A DNA stretch of 64,000 nt from contig NZ_CP114905.1 in assembly GCF_027497195.1 (NCBI RefSeq), positions 8,224,001-8,288,000 of the forward strand, in the 5' to 3' direction. This DNA is from Streptomyces sp. WMMC500. Lineage in GTDB: Bacteria > Actinomycetota > Actinomycetes > Streptomycetales > Streptomycetaceae. The position numbers and the translations under genes are program-made. This document shows, in pieces, positions 57,936 to 64,000 of this stretch. The notes under the pieces are model-generated. The model was given only the letters and a program-made list of their open reading frames with translations, was not told where the DNA came from and searched no databases. Position 1 is the stretch's first letter. Each line of letters starts with the position of its first letter.

Positions 57936-59393
57936 ATGCCCGCCTTCCGGCGCCACCCGCTGCGGTTCCGCACCGGCCGCTCCGTCACCGGCCCGCTCAC
58001 GTGGGGACAGCTTGCGATCTGGGACGTGATCAGGTGGCTGCCCGACAACGGCAGCAGCCTCAACTCGGCCGCGCGCCACGAGGTGCCGCCCGGCACCTCC
58101 ATGACCGACCTCCTGGGCGCGCTCCGCGCGCTGGTCGAACGGCACGACTCGCTGCACACCCGCTACCACGGGAGTCCCGGTGGCCCGTGCCAGACGGTCG
58201 TCGGCGAGGCCGAAATCGACGTCCGGGTACGGGAGATCGGCGCGGAACCCGTCGACCGGGCGGCCGAGCGCGTCGCCGAGTCCGTCCGCGTCCTCCCCTT
58301 CGACGTCGCGGTGGACCTCCCGCTGCGGCCGGTGGTGCTGACCCGCTCCGCGGCTCCGGTCGCCGTGCTCATCGTCGTCAGCCACATGGCCGTCGACGGC
58401 TGGAGCCTGGCCATCATCGGTGCGGACCTCGCCGCGCTGCTGCGGGCGGAGCGGCTTCCGCCTCCGTCGGAGCAGCCGCTGCAGCGGGCGCGGTACGAGA
58501 CGACCGACCTCGCCCGCTCCCGGGAGCGCAAGGCGCTGGCGTACTGGCGCGAGGAGGTCGAGTCCCTGCCGGCCCGCATGCTCGGGCCGGTGGACCCGGT
58601 GGCTGCGCCGGCCACGGGGGCCGGACCGGAAGACGAACTGCTCTGGTCGCGGATGGAGTCGTCCGCCCTCGCGTGTGCCGTCCGGGCGCTGAGCCTGCGG
58701 ACCGGCGCCGAAGCCGGGGTGATCGTCATGGCGGCCACGGCGGCGCTGCTCGCCGCCCGCACCGGAGAGCGGGAAGCGGGGCTGCGCGCCATCGTGTCGA
58801 CCCGTTTCCGTCCGGAGGACCGGCGGCTGGTCGGAGCCTTCAACCAGAACGCGATGTTCCGCATCGGTCCGCGGGAGGAGACCTTCACGGCGTTCGTCCG
58901 GCGGGCCCGGAACATCACTCTGCGCGCGTTCCGTCACACCGAGTACGACCCCCGGAAGCTCGAACCGATGATCGCCGGCATCGCGCGGCGACGGGGCATC
59001 GAGGCGGGGCGGTACTGCTTCTTCAACGACATCCGGTTCGCGGCGTCACGGCGGCTCGGCCCGCCCGACCCGGCCGCCGCGGACGCCGCCGCGGCCGGCA
59101 TCACGCGGCGGCTGGGCGGGACGGTCGTCGGCGTCCCACCGCTGCCGAGCCCGCCGAAGGGGGCCGGGTTCTTCGCCTTCCTCGACGGCGACACCGGCAA
59201 CACCGTCGTCACCGTGGGCGTCGCGGACCGCTTCCTCGCCTCCGGGGGACCGGCGGAGTTCCTGCGGGATCTCGAACGGCTCGTGACGCGGGGGGCCCTC
59301 ACGCCGGAGTCGGTACGCACCCTGTGCGCCGCACCGGCCCCCGGCGCCGAGGACGACGCGTGGGCGCGTACGAACAGGAGGGAGAGTGCATGA
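57936..59393 (+). CDS. Stand-alone condensation-domain-like protein
   Basis: 485 aa, ATG 57936 behind GGGAG. Condensation-domain motifs are recognisable: LTWGQLAIWDVIRWLPD near the start, ALRALVERHDSLHTRY, and the catalytic motif SHMAVDG (149-155), where the first His of HHxxxDG is Ser but the second, catalytic His remains. VGAFNQNAMFRI corresponds to the later core motif. No adenylation or carrier domain is attached. It may form an amide or ester, or be an inactive scaffold. First gene of the apparent cluster. Confidence 0.8.
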   Translation: MPAFRRHPLRFRTGRSVTGPLTWGQLAIWDVIRWLPDNGSSLNSAARHEVPPGTSMTDLLGALRALVERHDSLHTRYHGSPGGPCQTVVGEAEIDVRVREIGAEPVDRAAERVAESVRVLPFDVAVDLPLRPVVLTRSAAPVAVLIVVSHMAVDGWSLAIIGADLAALLRAERLPPPSEQPLQRARYETTDLARSRERKALAYWREEVESLPARMLGPVDPVAAPATGAGPEDELLWSRMESSALACAVRALSLRTGAEAGVIVMAATAALLAARTGEREAGLRAIVSTRFRPEDRRLVGAFNQNAMFRIGPREETFTAFVRRARNITLRAFRHTEYDPRKLEPMIAGIARRRGIEAGRYCFFNDIRFAASRRLGPPDPAAADAAAAGITRRLGGTVVGVPPLPSPPKGAGFFAFLDGDTGNTVVTVGVADRFLASGGPAEFLRDLERLVTRGALTPESVRTLCAAPAPGAEDDAWARTNRRESA

Positions 59394-59431
59394 CGGTCTT
59401 CACGGATCCCGGCGCACGGTTACCCGCGGGG

Positions 59432-60244
59432 TCACGACTCGACGGGGCCGGCGACCCGCGCGCCCTCGCTGAGCAGGCCGGCGACCGTGTCCGCGGACAG
59501 AACGCCGGCCAGGGGCTGCCAGAAGTCCTCGTCGGGGTCGGCCACCGCCTCGATGCGGCTGCCGTCGAGCCAGGACGCGTCGAAGCCCAGCCGCCAGGAA
59601 TGCAGATGAGTCCTGGCACCTGCCGCCGCGGCGGCCTTGTCGAAAAGAGGGTCGCCCAGAATCGCGTGGCCGATCCAGGCGAGGTGGACCCGGATCTGAT
59701 GACGCCGGCCGGTGACCGGAAGGGCGACCAGCACCGAATACCCGCCGTCGCTCCAGAGCGTCCTGAATCGCGTGGTCGACGGATAGTTCTTCACGTCGAG
59801 GAGGTCGCCTTCCGCGACCCACCATCGGCCTTCTTCCTCGTCGAACCGAATATCCTCGCGGGCCGCGGCGATACGCACCCTGTTCTTGCGTCCGACGCTG
59901 AGCGGCAAATCGACCGTGCCCCGGTCGGGCAGTCCGGCGGTCCTGGTGACGACCAGGTACGCCTTGTCGACGGTCCGCTTGTTGAACTGCCGGGTCAACC
60001 CACCGTGCGTGGCCAGGTCCTTGGCGAAGAGGACGACACCGGACGTCACCTTGTCGACACGATGAGCCGGGAACAGCTCTTCGCCCGCCTCTTCGGCAAG
60101 CTCGACGAGATCGGTGCCGTGCCGCTCGCCCATCACGGAAATTCCGGCGGGTTTGTTCAGCACCAGGACCGCGTCGTCCTCGAATAGTGCCTGCGTGCTG
60201 CGGACTTCCCGCCAAGTGGGCACTGTCGTCCTCATGTCTCTCAT
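59432..60244 (-). CDS. RluA-family pseudouridine synthase without S4 domain
   Basis: 270 aa from ATG 60244 (GGTGA 5 nt upstream); a GTG at 60253 and an ATG at 60235 are alternatives. RluA motifs: VLNKPAGISVMGE, HRVDKVTSGVVLFAKDL (catalytic Asp), KAYLVVT and GRRHQIRVHLAWIGHAILGDP. The usual S4 RNA-binding domain is missing. Expected reaction: uridine-to-pseudouridine isomerisation in rRNA or tRNA. It lies convergent with the condensation gene and divergent from the next, so it may be a cluster-linked resistance or C-nucleoside enzyme, or only a neighbour. Confidence 0.85.
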   Translation of the reverse strand: MRDMRTTVPTWREVRSTQALFEDDAVLVLNKPAGISVMGERHGTDLVELAEEAGEELFPAHRVDKVTSGVVLFAKDLATHGGLTRQFNKRTVDKAYLVVTRTAGLPDRGTVDLPLSVGRKNRVRIAAAREDIRFDEEEGRWWVAEGDLLDVKNYPSTTRFRTLWSDGGYSVLVALPVTGRRHQIRVHLAWIGHAILGDPLFDKAAAAAGARTHLHSWRLGFDASWLDGSRIEAVADPDEDFWQPLAGVLSADTVAGLLSEGARVAGPVES

Positions 60245-60324
60245 CGAATTCACCGGGCAACGCCGTAGTTTACCAGGCCGACGGAAAGCCGACCTCTCTG
60301 ATGCAGGCCGTAGGGGGCCGTACC

Positions 60325-61911
60325 ATGCACTCGGATGACATAACCGCGACCACCGCCGATCCCAGGGAAATCGCAGAACGGCTGCGAAAAGGCGCCGAGA
60401 CGGGACTCGTCGAAGAACTCGGGAAGCTGCCCGACGACCTCAAGGTGTCCGTCGTCCAGCAGTTCTTCCGGCACGTGGAGCAGGGCACGCACACCACGGA
60501 GTACGACGCCCGGATGGTGCCGATGCTCCTGTCGGAGTGGTTCGGCATCGAGCTGCCGCCCACGGGCCCCCGCGCCGCGGCTGCCGCCGACGCGCCCGCC
60601 GGCCCCGGGCTGCCGGGCCGCGCACCCCACCCGGACGTCTGCCACGTCGACTTCGGCGGCACCGACCTGTTCTTCCACATGAGCACCGGGGGTGAGCAGG
60701 CCGCGGGTGAGCTGGTGGAGGCGATCACCACCGACACCGTGCTGTCGGTCGCCCGGACGTCGCCGCCCTGCGAGATGGCCGAGGTCGTGCCGCTCTGGCT
60801 GCAGGACCGCGGCCGGCCGGCCGCGGACTACTACCTGAGCGAACGGACGGACCACCCGGTCGCCGCCTACTTCGACCGCGTCACGGACGGGGTGCGCACC
60901 GAGCTGGGGGTGGAGATGACCGAGCGCTCCACCGAGATGGCCATCGTCGCCAACGCGGACGCGCTGCGCTTCCACCGGGACCGCCTCGTCAACCAGTACG
61001 CCCGTCTCGCCGAGACCGGCGCCGACACCGGCTCCTACCGGCTCGTTCAGCAACTCTCCCTCATCGACTGGGACATGCAGCCGGGGACGGTCTCCGGCAC
61101 GGTCGTCGACCACCCCGGCGGAGACCGCTTCCTCCTGCCGCTCGGTCCCGGTGAGGTGACCGGCTTCTTCTTCACCGAGCCCGTGCGGCCGCCGGGACCG
61201 ATGATGATGCCGTACCACTGCGCCCTCCCGGTCTTCGACCGCTCGGCCGGGTTCACCGTCGGCCCGGCCCGGGGCAAACGGCTGAGTGCGCTCGTACGCG
61301 GTCTGGCCCCCGCCGCACAGACGGCGCGGCTGCGGGAGCGGTCGGTCGGGCTGAGCCTCGACGCCCCGGCGGAAGCCGGTGCCGCCCGCACGTACGCCAG
61401 CGGTATCGAGATCCGCGCGGCCGACGGGCTGCCGGCGACGCGGCCGGTGCCCACGGCACTCCCGGCGAACGACGAGGGCCTGTCGGTCGTCGAGCTGAGC
61501 ACGGAACACAACGCGGACCTCCTGCGCGCGGTGGCGCCGGGCTCGGCCGCCGGGGCGCGGCTGTACCGGGTGGAGAAGCACGGCGACGGGTTCTCGAACC
61601 TCGCCCGGGCGATTCCCGGTCTCCCGGCCGGTGCCCGGCTGTTCCTGGTCAGCAGGGCCCGTAACGAGACCGGCTCGCGGACCGTGTACCCGCTCACCCT
61701 CGACCACACGGTACGCAACCGCCCGTGGCTCCAGCTCCTGCCGCTTCCGCAGGACGCGGTCGTCACGGTTCCGCCCGGCGCGTTCGACCTGGTCCACCTC
61801 ACCCCGCCGGACGAACTGCTGCACCGGTCCGCGCTGCTCGACTCGTTCCATCCCGCCACCAGTCTCGGGAAGCGGGTCCGCATCGCCCTCGACCTCGTCG
61901 TCATCCCCTAG
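60325..61911 (+). CDS. Unrecognised 528-aa protein in the right-hand cluster
   Basis: ATG 60325 (HSDDITATTADPREIAERL) behind GGGGG, 8 nt upstream. I do not recognise the family. It begins with a helical acidic region (KLPDDLKVSVVQQFFRHVEQ), then mixed alpha/beta stretches (DLFFHMSTGGEQAAGELVEA, GYGEVTGFFFTEPVRPPGP-like segment near the middle) and beta-rich segments (TDTGSYRLVQQLSLIDWDM). Signal peptide and transmembrane segments are absent. It lies 38 nt before the radical SAM gene, so it is probably in the same operon. Confidence 0.7.
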   Translation: MHSDDITATTADPREIAERLRKGAETGLVEELGKLPDDLKVSVVQQFFRHVEQGTHTTEYDARMVPMLLSEWFGIELPPTGPRAAAAADAPAGPGLPGRAPHPDVCHVDFGGTDLFFHMSTGGEQAAGELVEAITTDTVLSVARTSPPCEMAEVVPLWLQDRGRPAADYYLSERTDHPVAAYFDRVTDGVRTELGVEMTERSTEMAIVANADALRFHRDRLVNQYARLAETGADTGSYRLVQQLSLIDWDMQPGTVSGTVVDHPGGDRFLLPLGPGEVTGFFFTEPVRPPGPMMMPYHCALPVFDRSAGFTVGPARGKRLSALVRGLAPAAQTARLRERSVGLSLDAPAEAGAARTYASGIEIRAADGLPATRPVPTALPANDEGLSVVELSTEHNADLLRAVAPGSAAGARLYRVEKHGDGFSNLARAIPGLPAGARLFLVSRARNETGSRTVYPLTLDHTVRNRPWLQLLPLPQDAVVTVPPGAFDLVHLTPPDELLHRSALLDSFHPATSLGKRVRIALDLVVIP

Positions 61912-61949
61912 GCACCTCCGCGTAGCCCGACACCTACGAGAGGACACCC

Positions 61950-62933
61950 ATGGACACCGAAGGCCGTTTCGCCGAGAAGACCACGCTGCACATCCGCTCG
62001 CTCTCCGCCAAGAGCCCGGCCATGCGGGCCATGTACGACTACGACCCGGAGCACGAGAACATCCCCGCGAACACCGAACGGGACCTCCTCCTCGAAAAGG
62101 TCGCGCCGCCGGTCTTCGGCGTGGTCCGGAAGTTCGACGGGCGACTGCTGGTCCTGCTCTCCTACACCTGCGCCGCGCACTGCCGTTACTGCGAGCGGCA
62201 GGACCGCGTCGGCGTCGGCCTGGACCGGATGGGGCGGCTGACCACCCAGCAGCTCGACGACGTCATCGACTACGTGCGGTCCGACGAGTCGATCACGGAG
62301 GTCATTGCCAGCGGCGGCGACCCGCTCACCCACCCCAAGGGCCTGGAGTACCTCTTCGGCGCCCTGCGGGAGGTCGAGCACGTCAAGGTGCTGCGCATCC
62401 ACACCCGCTTCCCGTTGCAGACGCCGCGACAGGTCAACGTCGACCTCATGGGTCGCCTCGCCGCCTGCAAGCCGACCGTGTTCCTCAGCCTGCATATCGA
62501 CCACCCGGACGAGCTGACGGACGAAGTGGTCGACCTGATCGGCCGGTTCCGCGCGCAGGGTTACATCCTGATCAGCCAGAGCGTGTTCCTGAAGGGCGTC
62601 AACGACGACGTGGAAACGCTCGCCACGCTCTTCGGCGAACTGTTCTTCCTGGGAGTGCGCCCCTATTACATCTACCACTGCCAGCGCATCGAGACGACCG
62701 CGCGCTTCGAGATGGAGTTCGACGACGAGATCAAGATCATGTCGACGCTCCGGGAACGCCTGAGCGGCCTGGCGTATCCCCAGCACGTACTCGACCTCCC
62801 CGGCGCCCGCGGCAAGGTCGTCGTGCCGACCACGCACTGGGACTTCGACCACGCCAGGACCCGGGACTTCGACGGCCGCGAACTGAGCACCGACACCTGG
62901 CAGGTCACGACGGCCGACGAGCAGAAGTCGTGA
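61950..62933 (+). CDS. Radical SAM aminomutase, lysine-2,3-aminomutase (KamA/EpmB) family
   Basis: 327 aa, ATG 61950 with GAGAGGA upstream. Iron-sulfur motif CAAHCRYC (Cys 74, 78, 81). The PLP lysine lies in LPGARGK (K289), with the canonical Asp seven residues before it (D282). The second carboxylate that binds the lysine side chain in KamA, 37 residues before D282, is Gln (Q245) here. The protein is EpmB-sized and lacks the C-terminal extension of KamA. It should move an alpha-amino group to the beta position of an amino acid, but probably not of lysine. Confidence 0.85.
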   Translation: MDTEGRFAEKTTLHIRSLSAKSPAMRAMYDYDPEHENIPANTERDLLLEKVAPPVFGVVRKFDGRLLVLLSYTCAAHCRYCERQDRVGVGLDRMGRLTTQQLDDVIDYVRSDESITEVIASGGDPLTHPKGLEYLFGALREVEHVKVLRIHTRFPLQTPRQVNVDLMGRLAACKPTVFLSLHIDHPDELTDEVVDLIGRFRAQGYILISQSVFLKGVNDDVETLATLFGELFFLGVRPYYIYHCQRIETTARFEMEFDDEIKIMSTLRERLSGLAYPQHVLDLPGARGKVVVPTTHWDFDHARTRDFDGRELSTDTWQVTTADEQKS

Positions 62934-63934
62934 CCGTCCTGCTCTACGACGTCCCGCGGACCGAACTCCACGACGAGGAGTCGATCGAGTACGAGATCCG
63001 GCGGAACTTCGAGACCGAGGAGAGCATCAAGGCCCTCGCCGACCACTGCCGGAGTTTCCTGCCCGGCCTGACCACGCTCAACGTCGCCGACGAGAACTGG
63101 ACGGGCCGGCTGCACGGCCGGCGCGTCCTCAACTACACCTACGCCTTCGGCCTGCTCGACACGAGCGTCCGGCCCACGCTCCTCCTCGAAGCGGCCGGCG
63201 CCGACTACCTCGGGGCACGCCCGGCCGGCCTCTACCTCAGCGCCAACAAGCCGCACGTCTCGGACCTGATGGCGAGCCTCGGTTTCTCCTGTCCGCGCCA
63301 GCAGCTCGTCTGCGGGCCGCTGTCGCCCGCGGACGCGGAACGGCTTTCCCGGCGGCTGGAGCCGGCCGAGCACCTGGTGCTGAAACCGGCGTACGAGGAG
63401 TCGAGCATCGGCCTGGCCCTGCTGCCGAACGAGCCGAAGGCGCTGCGGGAGGCGGTGAACGGTCTCCAGCGCCGGCTGCCGTGCGTCGCGCTGCTCCAGG
63501 AGTACGTGGACGGGGTGGACGTGACGGTTCCGGTGATCGGCAGGTCGTCACCGCGCTGCCTGCCGGCGGTCGTCCTCGAACGCGACACCTGGGGATCCGT
63601 CCCGGCCGTGATGGACGCCGCCACCAAGGCGACGAAGGCGACCGTGCACTACGCGTCCACGGCCGGCTGGGACGGGGAGCTGCAGGCCCGGATCTACGCC
63701 ATGGCCTTCGCCGCCACCGAGGTCGCCGGACTGCGGGACTACTCGCGACTCGACTGCCGGGTCACTCCCGCCGGCCGGTGCGTCTTCCTGGAGATCAACG
63801 CCAACCCGCAACTGGGCCTCGGCAAGGCGTCGTTCGCGGTGTCGGCGGGCGTGATCGGCAAGGAGGTCGGCGAGGTCGTCCGCGCGATCGTGCGGGACAC
63901 CCCGGCGGCACTCCCCGGGACGGTGGGCCGGTGA
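62930..63934 (+). CDS. ATP-grasp ligase, D-Ala-D-Ala ligase-like
   Basis: 334 aa, GTG 62930 overlapping the radical SAM stop (GTGA). ATP-grasp features: ANKPHVSDLMASLGFSCP (nucleotide/substrate lid), LKPAYEESSIG (152-161), LQEYVDGVDVTVPVIG (189-204), RLDCR (273-277) and EINANP (288-293) with the Mg-binding acid and asparagine. It resembles D-Ala-D-Ala ligase more than carboxylase-type ATP-grasps. Expected reaction: ATP-driven amide bond formation between two amino acid-type substrates. The overlap suggests it uses the aminomutase product. Confidence 0.85.
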   Translation: MTVLLYDVPRTELHDEESIEYEIRRNFETEESIKALADHCRSFLPGLTTLNVADENWTGRLHGRRVLNYTYAFGLLDTSVRPTLLLEAAGADYLGARPAGLYLSANKPHVSDLMASLGFSCPRQQLVCGPLSPADAERLSRRLEPAEHLVLKPAYEESSIGLALLPNEPKALREAVNGLQRRLPCVALLQEYVDGVDVTVPVIGRSSPRCLPAVVLERDTWGSVPAVMDAATKATKATVHYASTAGWDGELQARIYAMAFAATEVAGLRDYSRLDCRVTPAGRCVFLEINANPQLGLGKASFAVSAGVIGKEVGEVVRAIVRDTPAALPGTVGR

Positions 63935-64000
63935 TCCCCGGGCCCGGCCGGCGGCCTCCCCGCCGGATCGCCCTGTGGTCGGGCCCGCGCAGCCTGTCCA
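63931..64000 (+). CDS. Sulfotransferase-like protein, N-terminus (runs off right edge)
   Basis: GTG 63931 overlaps the ATP-grasp stop by 4 nt. The visible 23 residues include RRIALWSGPRSLS, which matches the 5'-phosphosulfate-binding start of one sulfotransferase family (LWSGPRNxSTA). Too short to be certain, but the motif and the coupling argue for a real gene in the same operon. Confidence 0.55.
   Translation, partial: MIPGPGRRPPRRIALWSGPRSLS

Noticed and set aside
59390..60187. Open frame beginning ATG at 59390 that overlaps the condensation gene stop
   Set aside because: It runs antisense through nearly the whole pseudouridine synthase gene, which has clear motifs; the antisense frame shows none.
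59400..60260. Alternative leftward frame of 286 aa overlapping the pseudouridine synthase
   Set aside because: Its protein is an Arg/Gly-rich sequence typical of a shadow frame with no motifs.
1..64000. tRNA or rRNA genes, IS elements, integrases or CRISPR arrays
   Set aside because: None was recognised on either strand by reading; this is not a substitute for a dedicated search.

Overview
The window is about 73-74% GC, has very dense coding and many GTG starts. It carries actinomycete families: DUF397, roadblock/LC7, maleylpyruvate-isomerase-type mycothiol proteins, SpoIIE-type phosphatase, a Ser/Thr kinase with TPRs, and an MpaB/DUF2236 oxygenase. It looks like a Streptomyces (or close relative) chromosome. 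No tRNA, rRNA, IS element, integrase or CRISPR array was found.

Layout. (1) 1-4.2 kb: a SHOCT-domain membrane protein and a MacB/FtsX-type ABC exporter in one overlapping operon behind a nested palindrome. (2) 4.3-16 kb: housekeeping and accessory genes, including a cysteine-synthase-like PLP enzyme, a DeoR repressor, a membrane protein with an alpha/beta-hydrolase motif, a large beta-helix/AAA+ fusion, an HpnB-like glycosyltransferase, a glutamate-racemase-like protein and a Nudix hydrolase. (3) 16-20 kb: a ketopantoate-reductase-like gene, then dhaK-dhaL-dhaM for PTS-dependent dihydroxyacetone phosphorylation. (4) 20-32 kb: methyltransferase, MpaB-like oxygenase, TPR-fused Ser/Thr kinase, phytoene-dehydrogenase-like oxidoreductase, Tat-exported serine hydrolase and small enzymes. 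(5) 32-40.6 kb: secreted amidase, phosphotransferase, a pleiotropic-type TPR regulator, a PAS-SpoIIE protein with altered metal ligands, and a HEAT-like protein. (6) 40.7-44.3 kb: a fused 5-oxoprolinase/hydantoinase. (7) 44.6-52.1 kb: a compact three-gene operon resembling a MukF-MukE-MukB (Mks/Wadjet-type) SMC complex, without a recognisable JetD nuclease. (8) 52-57.4 kb: EgtD-like methyltransferase, orphan roadblock protein, and glpF-glpK for glycerol uptake and phosphorylation. (9) 57.9 kb to the right edge: the start of an unusual biosynthetic-type cluster. It holds a stand-alone condensation-domain protein, an RluA-type pseudouridine synthase on the other strand, an unrecognised 528-aa protein, a lysine-2,3-aminomutase-like radical SAM enzyme, an ATP-grasp ligase overlapping it, and the first codons of a sulfotransferase-like gene. 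It runs off the window.

How the parts fit. DhaKLM and GlpFK both feed triose phosphates into glycolysis from different places in the window. The SMC-like operon is the best candidate for an uncharacterised DNA-handling or defence machine. The right-hand cluster is the best candidate for an undescribed natural-product pathway: the aminomutase has Gln at one of the two positions that bind the lysine side chain in classical lysine 2,3-aminomutase, and it is translationally coupled to an amide-forming ATP-grasp enzyme. Several genes have a -10-like hexamer ending 6-7 nt before the start codon and no convincing ribosome-binding site, which suggests leaderless mRNAs.
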